This document shows positions 47,281 to 62,300 of a stretch of DNA of 64,000 nucleotides, in pieces. The stretch's first letter is position 1; every line of letters begins with the position of its first letter. The notes below the pieces were generated by a model that saw nothing but the letters and a program-made list of their open reading frames with translations, made no database searches and had not been told where the DNA came from. The DNA comes from Lycocorax pyrrhopterus obiensis. Lineage: Eukaryota; Chordata; Aves; Passeriformes; Paradisaeidae. Both the position numbers and the translations under genes were made by a program. Location of the stretch: contig JACSVZ010000007.1 of assembly GCA_014706295.1 (NCBI GenBank), positions 7,419,199 through 7,483,198 of the forward strand. The letters are read 5' to 3'.

Positions 47281-50200
47281 GAGTTTTTCATTGCAGGTGA
47301 AGATCAGTGGTGTTGAATTTTTAGCTTGTGAGTGTGGATCTGATGGGTCTGAGGGATTTGCACACTCTGTTTTGTGACTGAACATGGGTCTTTATAATAA
47401 TAGGACAGAGACCAACCTGTCTCTTCATTTTATGAAAGTGTCAGACGTAATGAATGCCATTCTCTGTTCAGAGGGTAAAAGGCACTGGAATTCAAAAGAA
47501 TAAGCACAAGAGGTCCTTCTTCAGGTTTCAGACCTGGAATAGGTCTTTTGTATGTTACACTTCACTGGCTGAAAACAAAAGCAGAGGAAAAAAGCTGTAG
47601 AACTGCATTATTCTGGATCAGAGGGAATATCTTTTACATCCCTCAATTTGGAAATAATGGAATGGATATTTCTGCTTATTTATTTTTGTGTTTGGAGCCA
47701 TGTAGTGTGAAAACATTGCGAGTGCCTGGGAGAATTGAGAGAACTGATCACTTGGAATTGAAACTCCAACCATGGTGAAATGAGAGAATTGAAAAATAAT
47801 CTTTTTTTTCCTAAGAGTAACATTGATTTTCTCATTTCGAAGTGTATAGGATTTTTGTAGTTTTGGAGAAATGGTTTTGTTTTGAAGAAATTTTATCTTT
47901 GTTTCAGTAGAATGGTCTAGAATGAAAAAAACCCCCAACTTTAAAATGTCTTATATGCTTCTGAAATCTGTATTCTTCCCTAGAATCACTGCTGAAGGTG
48001 AGCATGAATAATGAAAAAGGAAAATACTACTGTAAGATGAAATTAGTGATCTGGCTAAAGCACTGATCTTGACATTCAGGTTCCAGGACCTGAGCTGAAG
48101 TTAAAAAGCAAGAATTCAAAAAGTAGTTCAATCCTTTAAAGTGCTGTGAGGAAGAATATTAAGAACTTTAATTACTTCAAAACTTGGAGCCAAGAATGCT
48201 CTAAGAAAAAAAAAAGCCAAGCATTTTTACTGATTGAGAAATAACTGCTCCTTTAAGCAGGAAGATGCAGCAGGAGAGTGAAAGATGACTTGGCCAGTGC
48301 CACAGAAGATACATGTTTGAAAAAGCAAATAAAACCCCTAACCACAAAATATAACAGGAATAAAAGCAGTTGTCTGTAATATGCTGTATCTGTTCACTCA
48401 TCCATTCTTCTAAATAAAAGGGAAATGCTCATCTTGGAGAATGGATAAGAGCTCTTTTATGAGAGCAGAACTATTTAATATTTTACAGTACAGGTACTGG
48501 TGCAATTTTCCATATATTAGATGTGCTGAAAAGATAGAGAAGCGTAAGTTAACCTTTAATGGGAGGAAAGATTGCAAATGCTAATCAGAAGCAATGTCAG
48601 AAGGGTACTCAGAAAATGCTATCAAAGACATTCAGTTCCTCAGCTTTTGCCTGGTAAAGCAGGATTTCCATAGAGATAATAGAAACCTCACCTGGCAAAA
48701 AAACTGATGTCATTTACCTAGACTTGATAAACTCTGCTTTCATCACATTACTGCAGAAAAGAATAATGCATCGTGTCAGCAAAGAATAGTAGTAAGGGAG
48801 CTTGTGGAGTGCTCAGAGCAGCACCCCGAGGCCACAGAGGATGCTCCTGAGGAGAGACAGTGGGATTAATCAATTAAGCAATTAACACCTCTGTTCCCCT
48901 CTGTTGGACCACACGGCTCAGACCAGGGGCTTTCTCAGTGTGCGATTTCTTTGGGAGGGTTTTTCTTTGTTGCTTTTAAGAAAAACTGGTTAGTTGATGA
49001 GGCTGTACCTCACAGAAGGTTCCTCACAGATTTTGTTTTAATAATTTATGAAGTATTTTTGCTTTGTGTTTTGTGTGTCGTGTTATCATTACCTTGCCTG
49101 ATTTCTGTTTTGCTTTAGGTGTTGCATTTTCCTCTCAGCCTTTGGGTTATTCTCTTCATCTTGAATTCTGTTGCCTTTCTGGATGACTAAATCCATCTTT
49201 ATCATCTTTTCTGGTTATCTTGTCCACAGTTGATATGTCTGTTATTGATATGGAAGGAGAGAAACATGTATCTGCTGTCTTTATAGTTTGACCAGAAACA
49301 ATTTATTCAGCATTTTGTTAAATAGGTGAGGCTGATGCAGGAAGAAGGCAAGTGGAATATCAAACTGATTGATTTTCTGGCTATGTAATACCTTCTTTTT
49401 ATTGTTTTTTTTTGAATTTTATGAGATTCAAATAATTATTACTGAGCTTCTCATGGTCACTGTAAGAGCTTTCTTCCCTAGTTTACATTTTTAAGGCAAT
49501 TTGCCCAGAATATCTGTAATAAAAAAAAACTGCATCGAAAATGTAATTGAAACAAACTGTTGAGAGCAACTGCAGTGCCTAAGAATTTAAAATTATCAGA
49601 GCATTTCAAGCTCTCATGTACTGTTTTAATTTAGAAGAGATTAGAGTTGTTATCCTGAATATTATACAACAGTTCAGAACTGTTCTCATCTAGGAAATAA
49701 AAATGCACATACATTTCCAGGCTTTTTCTTTTTTTTCCATGTGCTCTGCTATAATAAGTGATTTTTTTGTGTGGCTAGTTTTGGTCAAAATTATTTCAGC
49801 AGGTTAAAATATCAAAACATTTGAAAATGTGGAGGTGAAATATTGTTGGGCTTCTAGATGGTAAACCTGGGACTAGATTTTTGGGTTCAGAGCTGTGGGC
49901 TGGTGCTGAAGGCCTTTGGAGCCCACACCCCCAAAATCAGGTGTCGTAGTTTTGGGGCTGCTGCTGCTTTCTGCAGTGCTTGGTTAATGCCCTGGTCTTG
50001 GGGCCCAGCGCTGCCCCCTCCGAGGTCTCACTGAGGCACTTTGCAAACGAGCACTGCTTGTATGAGATGGTGCAGTACAACCACAAAAGGAGGGCTGGGC
50101 TTTCCTTTGCTAACTTGGAAATGGTTTTATTTCACACTTTTGGAGAAATAGAGCAGCTGTGTTGGGTACCTGTAGTCTAGTCTCATAATCTAATACTATG

Positions 50201-51630
50201 TGAACATTTCACATTTTGTAAGTGCATTAATTTGAAATAGATCGGAGTTGAATATGATGTAGCTATTATTAGAGTTATCCATATTTTAAAGATGTCTCTT
50301 CTCATTGCAAATTGGCAGTTCAATCAGCAGTTTTTAAAACCAATTGTCGCTTACAATCTAAATTCAGCATAAAACTAACAGTTATTGGAGCACATGTAGA
50401 GCACTTGGAGATGGATGATGTAGTAATTGTGGGATGGTTGTCAATTTAAACACTCTTTTGATTGATATTATGCTGTCTCTCATTACTTCATCAGACAGGA
50501 GTTCTGAAGGTTGGATTTTTGTTTCTCAAATTCTTAACAGTATGTTATTAACTATTAGAGAAGGTGGTTAATACAGTAGATGGAAAATTCACTTTATAGT
50601 TACTTTAGTTTTATTGATAATTTTATTATGTCATTCCATTAATTGAAGTCATCCGCTGGCTCATTTAGAATTCATGGACCAAGTTCAGTCCCCATGAAAG
50701 CATATTTAACTCCCTCTGTAATTACATGAGCCGTATTACTTCCACAGCCTTCATTCAGATTCTGATCAGCAATTCAGCTTCAGCTTAGTTTCTCCCTGAT
50801 ATTGTTCAGCACTTGCAGCATGTGGTTATTTGCAGAAATGTTTATGGAATGATTGTATCCACAATGTGTTTCTGTGAAGAGGGGATTTTTTTTTTTTGTC
50901 CTGCTCATTAACCATCATTTGTCCAATTGGGAAGCCCAGAGAATGTCAGAAATTATTTGTTCACATGAAATGTTGATTGGATATTTATGAGTAACTCTGA
51001 AAAAAAACCCTGCACTGATTCGTAAGCCAAGGATAGAGCTACGTTTGTCAGATAATTTATTTGAAATCAGCAATCAAACTAGCTCTTAGCAAGAGTTGAG
51101 TTCAATCTAAACCTGAATATATTCACAGAGTACATGTATTTTCCCCAGAGAAAATATGAGATACTGGAGGTTTTAATCTGGCATGGTTTCAAGAGCCAGT
51201 GGCTAGAAATTAAAGCCAGTTGGATGCCCGTTAGGAGTAAGGTGCGTATTCCTATCAGAGCCGCTCAGTGGCCATCACAGGACGTAACTGTTGAGATCAT
51301 CAAAGCTGACACAACTCTGGAAACTCTAATTCAGTGCAATACAAATCATTGCACTTAAACAGGTGGAAGTATGGTGCCCGTGGCATACGGGAGAGCGGAG
51401 TGAAAAACTGATGGTCCTCTTTGGCTCGTGAACCTACTCACGTGTCAGCCAAGTGGCAATCACAGCCAGGACTTCTTGGAATTTCAGTTCAGTTGAGAGT
51501 GTTCAGAAATAACACTTGATTGTCATGGTGGGTGAATAATGGTATGCCTTTAAAGAAATTGTGGGGGGTTTTTTAATGTATTTTTGTGTAGCTTTAAAAA
51601 TAGTTGTTACATTTCGTGAATTAATTTTTC

Positions 51631-51644
51631 TTTTTTTTTTTTTT
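51631..51644. repeat. Poly-T tract (14 T)
   Basis: A homopolymer T run in AT-rich intron, without a recognisable retroposon body on the minus strand. Confidence 0.85.
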
Positions 51645-53289
51645 CTTTTATTTCTCCTAAAGTGTGATTACACAAATTATACAGGGATAGCTCTGTTATG
51701 CCAAGCCTATCTGCTCAGCTGGCTGTCCATAAAGGCTTAGAGCAATCAAGTGGAAAAGCTGAGGAATGCATTTAAGTCATTCCGATGTTACTACAGAATT
51801 AACTTTGTATTTGTTTGGTAGGGAACTGCCCCGACTGTGGACATTGGAGCTTTGCTGCTCTTGCTGTGTTAAAGACATAGTGATGTGTTCAGCGTGCAGA
51901 TTCCATTTCAGCAATTCTTTTTAGTGCTTTCATGCTCTCAAATTAGCCTTAAAACTGTGAGGTCTGCATTGACTGACTCACAAATGGCAGTTTGGGAAGT
52001 TAAAAATAGCAACACAGCTCATGAACTCACAAGTTTTGTTAAAATAACATGAGGTTTAAGTAAAAATCTTTAAAAAGGATAAAACTGAGGTTAGTACATT
52101 AAACCTGGAACTTTTTTAGATCATGCTGCTTTACCTTTGGGATGGAGGTCTGTGACCAAAAGGGCAAAGACAGGACTCAGTATGGAAGAAGTAGATCATG
52201 GTAAATCAGAGCTGTAAATTTCATGTTGGTTTGGGGGTTTAATTTGATCTTCTGTTTTGTATTAACACAGAACCGAATCTTCACTTTTTTTTTTGTCCTT
52301 AAATGTGTTCACATGTGGAAATCTCCAATTGTTCCAATAGAAATTTTCAAATACCATTGCATTAGTGTGACACAGTGTGCTAAAATGATTTCCTTTGTTA
52401 AATTGTGCCTGCACAGTGTTTTCATGATATGGGGCATGTTTTGGGTACCAGCTGACCTCAGGATTCGGTGTGTTATCAGCATTGCTGGATCAAATTATGG
52501 CAATGACTGATTGATCATTCTTTTATTTATTTGTGTCCGATGCAGTCACAACATTAAATCCTTTCACCTACTGGATTGATTTAAACACCTCATCAAGTTT
52601 AACCTCTTTCTTGTTAGCAACTATGAATTTGGGGGGTTTTAAGCATTTCTGGAGCAGGTTGGTTTTTTTCCCCAGATTGCATTTTTAAATTCAGTATGAT
52701 GAGTAACAGGAGTTCCTGCGAGTGTTTGCACAAAGATGGACTGGGAGTCTTGGGATCTTCTTGAGCACTCGAGGCACATTTAAATATGAGCTGTCAGGTG
52801 AGCTGCATGTCGTTCTGCCAGACGTGTGATGTGCGTGGTTCTAGTGCTCTGAGGTACCTAATTTCCCCCCTTTCAGCACTGAGCCATCCTGAATGATTAC
52901 AGATTAACTCTATGCTGCAGAATGCCCATTTCTGGATTCCAAATATATTTTTAATATCCTATGTCACATGTTTTCCAATAAGTTCAATCTGCCTGCTGCA
53001 GACTCTATTTGCTGCACATAAATTTGAAGGAATTCTGTAATTTGATAAATATTCCCTGAGATAACACTGTAGTTAAGGTCACTAAGAAGAAACAGAAACA
53101 CCACCTACAAATACTGTGTCAGGTTTGATGTTTACTTCAGCTTCCTTGGCACTGTTTAGACTTCTAAACATCAATGCTGATTAACTTTTTTGTTAATTAA
53201 ACATTACCTCTTAGGATTCTTCCTGTCCCTCCAACTTTGTTGCTCTTCAGCAGTTTTCAGCTTTGTGCTTATGGGAAACTATTTCCCAC

Positions 53290-53375
53290 AGTCAAAAAAT
53301 ATTTGAGGTGGGAGGGGACCCCTGGAGTTTATCTAGTCCAGCCCCCCTGCTTGAGCAGGGTCAGCTCGAGCAAGG
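53290..53375 (-). mobile_element. CR1 LINE fragment, antisense
   Basis: Plus strand cagtcaaaaaatatttgagg, tgggaggggacccctggagt, ttatctagtccagccccc, ctgcttgagcagggtcagct, cgagcaag. This follows the reverse complement of CR1 sequence commonly seen in birds (cacagaatatttgaggttgg, aagggacctctggagatcat, ctagtccaaccccctgctc, aagcagggtcacctagagca). It is in the opposite orientation to GALNT18 and truncated at the far side. Confidence 0.72.
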
Positions 53376-56300
53376 AACTTACCTCATGATACTTTATTTT
53401 CCTATTCTGTCCATAAAAACAGATGAAACCCGGTTCATCTTGGGCAAGAGAAGAGTCCCCTGTGTGGGCAAATAAGTGGCATTGAAATAATTCCATCTCT
53501 TCCTGAATTTGCTAACTCCAAGACAAATATGTTGCCTGCACAGGTGTGAAGAAAAGTTCCATGACCTCAGGCCCATCGCTTCCCCAAAAGGCTGAAAGCT
53601 CTCCGAGACTTGAGATAGATATAAAAGAAATTCTGGTATTTTCTGACACTTCTTCTTTAAAGGAGCAAACCAAGCATTAAAGATACAAGGTAGCTGTAAC
53701 CAAATAGAGTAACCCATGAAAATGTTTCGTCTTCAGTACAAAAGGGGCAGCTGTGAGCCAATACTGTAAATAACAGTCGGGATGGAACCTCCCAGCTAAT
53801 GGTGAAGGATAAACTCCGGGTGCTTCGGGATAACAGGACAGTAAGTAAAGCTCTAATTTCAGTAAGGCTGGCCCAAGGATTTCAGTCAGTGCCTGATGAA
53901 ATGCTCTCTGGGTAACAGCCATGAAATGGCTTTAATTAAATAATAATTAAATCAGGCTTTAAATGCAAAGCAGCTTTGAACAAGTCGGAGAGATACTTGG
54001 TGCAACAGGAGAGTAAATCTGGTGCCCCATGTTCCATAGAGAATGTAAAGTTAGTTTTATTTAGAGAGTGCTCAACACCGTATCAGGATCAGGTACATCA
54101 GTGTGATTCAGCATCTCAGATGAGGATGTAGCCTGTCACCTCAGCTTCCCGTTCATCTCCCAAATCGTCCTGTGAATGTTGCAGGAACAAAATTTTCTAG
54201 TACTTCCTTTTAGGGCTGATGCAATTTAGTTCACAAGGAAAGGGCTCTGTTGGCTTGAAGCAGACAAAGAGATTTCGTGTGGAATGATGAAGACTGTGGG
54301 TAGTGTGATTTTAACTCTTCCACTGTCTTCTTGCAGTGAACCTGACAGGTGCGAGTCACAGGGTGAGTTGCACTGGAGGCTGGCGAATTGCTCCCCTGTG
54401 ACTCTGCTTAAGGGGCTGACAACAGCGGGCTTGGAAAGGAGCATGCTGAAGGAATAACTTGTAGCTGGCTGTAGTTGTGTCCTCCAGATGTGTACCAGGG
54501 GGAAATCTGGACCCAGCAGTTTGTTGACTGAAATTCTGATGCTTTACTTCAGTCTGGTTTAGTTTGGGGGGAAAGCTAAGTACAATTAATGTGGCTTTGA
54601 GTCAAACTTAGCTCTGCTCTTTTGGGGTTTTGCCACACTTAATTCATGTCTCAGGTCACGACAGCCCAGGTGGGACAAGGACAAGGCGTGAATTGCCTCT
54701 TTCCTGAGCTCTTGCACGGGTTGTCTGGGCCTTGGAGCTGAGTCTCGAGGAATTGAGAGGGTCACTGCCCTCCCTCATGCAGTTTGGTGTGGATACATGG
54801 GTCAGGACTGCAGTGGTGTTGTCTCCCCTTGGCAGTGTCCTGGCACAGCATTCCCTCTGTTGTGGACACAGGCCAATGTCCCCTGGGAAGGAGGGGAGAA
54901 TTCCCTTCCACTAGTTATTAATTAATTCCCAAACCACTATTTCTCCAGTGCATGCCTCTGCCACCCCTGCCCTCCGAGGGAGCATCTAGTCCTAGAGGGC
55001 CCATGTAGGGACATAGATTTGTGCTTTAGGGACAATCTGCACAAAATAATACAAATCACTAAATAGTTTATTGCGGAATAGACAATTGTAATAATCCTTA
55101 TTAGTGTTTCTATTCATATGCAAATTAAGATGCTAACAGTACTCATTGTTGTTGGTTTGGAACAATCAAAAGGATATTGTAAAATTAATTTACTTAAAAG
55201 AGTCCTGAAAGAACTATTATTTATATTGTCAATATTCAGTGACTTTTAATTATGAGTGACTGATGTGCCTAGTTTTTGTGTTAATTCTAAACAGCAAGAC
55301 AGCAGGCTTTTTCTTTTCTTTAGGTCTGTGTCCTGCAGATACTGTTATGGGATAATCTACTTCAGATATTAAAATAAAGCCTCCTAAGACAGGCAGAAAA
55401 TGCAGGGAAAAATCTGACATAATCTGTCTTTGGTGCTGAAGGCGGCTCAGCGTCACAGCCCAGTGGTACCTCGGCAGCCTGGAGCTTAGCAGAACTATTT
55501 TAGCTATTCACTGCTGTACTTGAAGGTCATTTAAACAGCCTGGGTTTAGAGCTGTTGGTTTTATTTTGCTGCCTCATCCATCTGATAAGCTGCTACTCAG
55601 AAATCTGAGCCTCTTCTGCTTGGCCTGTGAAGGCCTGAGGTTATATTGAGCCTTCACTGTGTGATTGAATGGCCTAGAAATGAAATCAAATTAAATGAAT
55701 GAAAATGGGGGGGAGAGGAGGAGATATATTTGCACGATGAAGCAACGTGCCTTTGCATATCACAGTATTTACAGTTTCGTTTCGTGCCCAGGTCTACAGC
55801 CTGATTTGTGCAAGGATCACAACACGGAGTTGGCAGTGCTTGTAGTCATAGAAGTGAAGCTCACTCAGCCAGGCACAGTAAGGCTTCCCTCACAGCTAGG
55901 GCAGTTGAATTAATGTCCTCCTTGACATCAAAGCAATTTTCTGCATTTTAAACAGTTTTGTTTATTTGTTCCTAGTTTAGAAAATCTTTTAAGACTTAAA
56001 TATTCATGGTAAGAATTCTTGGTGTACAGTTGCTTCTAATGGCATTCTTCATTTCCATCTTTCCGTTAAAAAATGTCATTAGCACTAAAAGTACATTCGG
56101 TGATGGAGATGTATTAGGTGATGCTTTCCTTTGCCCTTCTTTTGGGGGCCAAAAGAAGAGCAGAAGAAAAGAGGAATCTCTGGGGTATGAGCACAGTATT
56201 CCAGCCTGAGACACATTTCAATCTTACTTGCAGCACTTTGTGAACTTTGCAATTTATTCATGAACACAGGGTCGAAGCTCCAGCTTCTGCATGAGGTCAT

Positions 56301-59300
56301 AGTGTGCAGGCTCTTCATTTAAATTCTAGATGTGACTTCTTTCTCTGAGTGTCATTTGCTGTCACCCTGCAAACAGTGGAGCCACTACTTCAAGACATTT
56401 GGTGGTCAGGGAAAGTGCCCATTCTATTAAGGCACATATATTTCTCCACTTGCCTTGGAGACCTTAAAAGTGTTTCAGGGAAGAAATTTTCTTTTAAGAT
56501 ACAGTTGGGATGGATAAAACTTCATGAGCTCCTGTCAGTCTCTACAGAGAGAGACCAACAGTAAAGATTGAAACAAATCAGTTAAAGTGGTAGGCTTTGT
56601 CACTTGAAATACATTATCTACAGCTAAGGCATAATATGTTTACTTTTTGTAGGCTACTGTGATTAAGGATTTGCTTGGATTTTGATGCTGTCCATTTAAA
56701 ACTTGAGAAATTCTTTTTTTCAGCTTAATCAGCTTAGCTTGGTTTAAGAGGCAAAGTACTCCTGAGTGGGACCAGGTGGGACCAGAGTAACTTTCCTTTG
56801 TTCTCCATGGAAGGGAGAGCTGCACCAAGCTGCACCTCTCACCCCTGCCCGCTGAACAGCCACACCACAGGCCCTCATATGTTAGAGCAATTAGCACAAA
56901 CCCAAAGGGAAGTGTAGATGGCCTTTGATTTTTTATAAAAAGAGAAAAGCTTAACTGCTGATGACAGAGATAATCAACAAAAAATGGTAAATGTGCTCTT
57001 TGCTTTGGTGGTTATCAGTCATGTCTGCATCATCAGAATTCAAGCTGTCTCATCCATTAAAACTCTGTTGTGAAGTTGGCTGTTAAGTCACATAAGTCAT
57101 TTTTAAAAAGGACATCACAGCACAGACATCAGATGTCTGAAATTTTATTCATATTATGACAAAGTACCAAATCAGGCAGCTAAACCTGACAGAGATTTCG
57201 TTTGTTATAGTTCATTAAAAATAATGTTACTGAGCATGAAACTAGGCTATATATAGTATTTGCCTTTTCTGTCAATGTAGGCATGTATGACATAATAACC
57301 TGAGGCAAATAGTGTCAGGTTTTACTCTGAGAAGTGACTAATTCTAACCTGGGAGAAGACTACAGAAGTACCCGCTGAGCAGCTCGAGTGGCAGAGCTTG
57401 GTACGAGAGCTGCTGTTTATCACTGAAACTGCAGCACTGAATGTTCTGTGCCTGGAAATGCACAATGTACCTGCAAGTAATAAGCCTTTAAGATGGTGTT
57501 CCCAGATGGCAATATCTCAGCTGTAAGACAATTCCTGAAGCCATGTGAGAGACAAAACACTGAAGAAAATTGTCTGTGTGAGTGCTGTGCATCTGTGCTG
57601 AGTTTCTGTCACGTGTCTGTGTTTGAACAAAGTGAGATTCTTTTCCTGGTTTTGGTGTTTGAGGCGCTCTGCTGCACTGCAGAGGGTTTTGTCCCTTCTC
57701 ACTGTGTTGGAACACTGGTAGTGCTCCACACCACTGGTGCTGCTCATCCCAGGGGTGTCCATATGGATTGTGTTACTAACTAATTCACAACTTTAATAAT
57801 ATCCATAATAAGACTTTCAGAGTATAATTATTTCAGAGAGGTTAAGAGGTCAAGTGGGAGGTTAAAACTGCTGCTGGAGGAAACACTGCTAATAGGACTA
57901 GGTGAAAACTTCAGAGCTTCCCTTTTGTCAAAGTGCTCTGACACTCTGGGATGTTCTAAGTTATTACTTTAGTTTTAATTTGCATATTAATTTTGGCATT
58001 TCCATTGTAACTTAAGTCTCTAAGCGGGTTCTTTGGTTGCAGGTGGTTTGACATTTCGATTTGTCCTCTCAAAGGTGCTTGCATGAAGGTCACTTTATAA
58101 ACTTAACTTTGGCTGATGAACTCATGTGGGTTTATTGTTCTTTGGGGTTTTTCTGTGGGGAAAAATAATTATGTCCTTGCTAGTAGTTGAAAAAATCACA
58201 AGAGAGATCATCACTAACCAGCTTAGGTTAAAATGTGTTGCCTCACTTCCATGTAGAAATTTTAGTGTCTTTATTTTATTGTCTTCAGCACCAAAAGTAA
58301 CTAGATTTTAGATAAATTTTTTCCTGATTTGCATGTGTTGGTGTCAATGTGGTACCTCTGGAAAACTGAAAACAAATGCACACATGATTCTAAGAGTGGG
58401 TGAGACTGGCTCATCTGGTCTTAGGAACAGATTTGTGATTCCTTTCAGTGAAGCCAAGAGAAACAGTAGGCTTAGGGGTTAAGTAGTACCTGTATGGAGC
58501 TGGAGATTCTTCCCAGAGTTGTACATGTAACTACCTTACCTTGTTCCTGTCACAAAATGATGAAAAATTACAGCACTTGTGGAACACAAGAGGAATTAAA
58601 GGACCTCTGTATCCACAGTCATTGCTCACTGCCATACAGAATTAAACATGACAGGGCTGGATTACAAAGCAAAACTAAATGAATCTACAAACTAAAAACC
58701 TCAAACAAGCAAACAAGAACCTCAGAATCCTTGACAGCAAGGTGTTTACTGTAGAGCATCTTAAGAAGGTGTGGTAATTGGTTGTAATTTGTTTTGATTT
58801 ATCCCTTGTAGACAAAAAAAACTTATCAAATTGAGTTTAGAAAAGCTAGTAGTGGTAGAAATATGCAATTTATTTTAGAAAACTCTCAGAAGGTTATCCC
58901 ACTAGAAGAACCACTTTCTGAGGAGTGGTAAGCTACCTGATTCATCCCTGGCACTACATCTTTTTTATTGTTATGCTTATTATTGCAGTTCTAGGCATTC
59001 CAAGAATTACCCAGATGTCTATTACATCAAGTGCTCTACAACCTCAGAATAAAACCTGCACCCTTGACTTGAAGAGCTAAAGCCTACAGATAGAATATTA
59101 GAAACAAGAGATTCTGGCAGAGAGGAGAAGGGAATGCTAGGAGGTAGACAGAGCATTCTTGAGTAATGCTTTGGATTCATCAGCAAAATTAAAATTACTG
59201 ATTTATTTTTTTTCTTTTCGGACATTTGGGAAATTCTGTGGAATGGGCAGAGAACAGTGAAGGCTGGCAATTAGGAGCTGGAGGATAACCTAGGTGATAC

Positions 59301-62300
59301 TTGCTGTCTTAATAAGTAACAAGAGAAGGGGTTTGGAAGGGCTTTGAAAATGGAGACAAGCAGTTTAAGCAGCATGGAAAATAGAACAAGAGGAAGGATA
59401 TTGCCTTCCTGAAAGGCAGCCTGAAAACCGAGTTTGTGGAAGCATTCAGCATGGGTTTGAAGTGAGCATGAGTCTTGACATCAGTGAGGAAGCCAGCAAG
59501 GGTCAACTTTAAATAGAAAAAGCTGTATTTTATTGCAGGAAAAATAGGCTGCATAGCAAGATTTGATGACTTGGGAAGAGGTTGAAGGTGAAGATGTGCA
59601 TTATGTGAACTCACAATTATCTGAACGTGACTGTACCCATAGTAATCGGAATGTCTAGCTATGAAAAGGTAAAAAAATCTGCTTTTAAAATTATTGATGC
59701 TGAGCTACCAAATGCTGTGATGATCATACACAGATGGCAGTGAACGATCTCAGATTTTAATTTGCCTAGAAGTCAGCTCTGCTTTAAAGGATGGACCAGT
59801 GCATCACCATATGGAAACAAAGGCTGCTTCCTGAATATGTGAATATGTGTTGAAGGAGAAGAAAACAGGGTAGTAAAGACGTGGGATTCTGTAGGAATCC
59901 ACAAAGAAAACTGTGAAGGTTAAAGAGGGGCTGGTGGGAAAGGGTGAAGGAAACTGCCAATAGGTCTAAGTCACAGGAGCCATAAGACAATATGTTTTTT
60001 AAAAGGACACAGTTGTCTATGTCAGAATGGTTCTGGGGTTTTTAATGCCTTTTTTTTTTAATTATTGTTTTTCTTGTGGAAGAGATGTAGAGATCTTGTG
60101 CAGACAAAAGAGCAAAGCCCAGAGAAGCGTTAGGAAGTAAATCAAGTAAAATTTTAATTTATCCAGGTCCTGTTAATTCTGTACTTACCAGAATTAGGAG
60201 AACTATGGCAGTAAATACTGAGAGCATATATAAACCCCATGATTGACAGTTTTATTCAATTTAAAAAGTGGAGCTTAAGTAATAGGATTTTGGTTTGCTT
60301 GTTTTAAATAAAACCAAAGCAGAATACCAAAGTAGGCAACACCAGAATTAGGTATTCCACTGCAATATAAGTTCATGAATTTAAATTAAAAAGAAAAGGT
60401 CTGGCATTTAGTACCTGTCTATTTTCTATTAAAATGTTAACATTTTCGTGTCTTTAAGCGTGTATTTATAGCACCACACTGTATTACTTAAAGTTTCTGA
60501 GCACCTTGGTTTTATTACTATCAAATATTGTTGCTCAGAGTTCAGGTCTTAATTAGTGCATGGACATGAAGAAGAGCAAGTAGGTCAGATAATCAGTATG
60601 CTGGTGCCTTAATTCAATAGATACAAATCTGAACACTGAAGTGAAATAGCGAGTCTTTCTTACACACTTTAATACAATTAAAATCTAAGTTAAGGTGTTG
60701 CTACACTTGGTATACCAGAGCTGTTTGTCAGCTCTTCACTAAGGCAAGAGTCATAGTTAATAGATCCTCAACATGGATAAAGTATCATTATAATGGTTTT
60801 AAAGTTGAATCATCAGGCTGAAAACCTGCCTCAAACAAAATAACATGAGTCATCTAAGGATTGACCCATGGCTTAGGGGTAATTTTTTCATTCTCAGCCC
60901 ATGTTCTCATGTATTTTCTTCCTCAGCAGTGTTTTAGGGCAGCACAGGCCACAGAGATGCTGTTGCTACAGGACAGCACAGCCTCTCTCCTCTGTCACTT
61001 CCTACATGAATAGTAAATGGGAAAACACTTGATTTTTATCTTAGTGATGTAAATGTTTGCGTTGCTCAGAATGAACTGGGATTCTGCTGGGCATTTTCTT
61101 ATCAGGGTTGGAAAGCTCTTTCTGTCAGATGTGTTTATGTAACAAGATACGCCAGAATAGGAGTCAGGAGGAATACAAATAGCCAAGTAAAGGCAATGTG
61201 AGCTAAGTCTGGATTTACTGGAATCCGCCAGTCTGCTCTTTAGCTGGAGCTACACTCAAGTATGAATTTGCTATGAGACTTTGGACCTAATATGTTAATA
61301 TATTACTCCTGACAACAAATGACTTCATGGATTCATTTGGAGAAAAATATGGTTCAAAGATGGAATAAAGTAGTGGTGAATCAGGTTTCTTATCCCTCAT
61401 AGTTATTATGCCAAAGGCAGGGTAGCAAATAAATACTGCTGGTGGTGAGCATTAAGTTTGCTCATTATGAATGCAGAGTCATGTACCAGTCTCCAGCGTG
61501 ATTTCATCTGGGAACATTGCCGTAAGGATTACAAATGGCTTTCAGCCTGAAAATTGGTATGTATTGCCCTAAACTTCCAGTGGGGAGTTGGCAATTTATC
61601 CTTCAGATAATCATCTTGTGTTAAGTTGAACATCTTAGTGTAACTTTTTGCTACATGATAAACCAGCTCCTATGAATAAGTTACTGCAACTGGCAACCCA
61701 CTTCAGCTCTGAAGTCTTTATGAAGTCTGGTGGCTTTTCAAAGTTTAATAATAAACTTGGAGCCAAAAATCCCATTGCACTCAAAGTCAGTGGAATTTCA
61801 GTGTTAATTGCGATGGGAATCACAATTTGACCTTATAGGACAAACTTCTCAAGAGCAGAAGCTCTACATGACATCACTGAGGAGGGAAAGCTGTGCATTT
61901 GTGTCCAAGTAAGCAGAGCTCTTTTACCTTCCCCTGTACTCTACAGCATCATGGGGGGTTGTGCAGATTTTATTTTGTGTAGGTGTTTGAAATATTTTCA
62001 CTGGGCACAAAAAGTTGGTTGAAGTACCTGGGGTTTAATTTCTCTCATGGCAGATTTGGGGCGTGTTCTGCACTGCCACGCAGCACGTGGGATGTGAGTG
62101 TTGCACCAAAATTATCCTTCCAGCCCTACAGGAAACCTGCCATGGCAATCAAGTGGTGCTCTTTAGAAAGAGCAGCAGCACCTTTCAGTTTGCCAGGCCC
62201 TGACTCAGTGGCTGATCTGTACCAGCAAGGTCTGTCCCAGCATTTTGGTCTGGCTCTGTCTGGCCAGGCTGGGCCAGAGCTGAAGTGCAAGAGGGAATTT

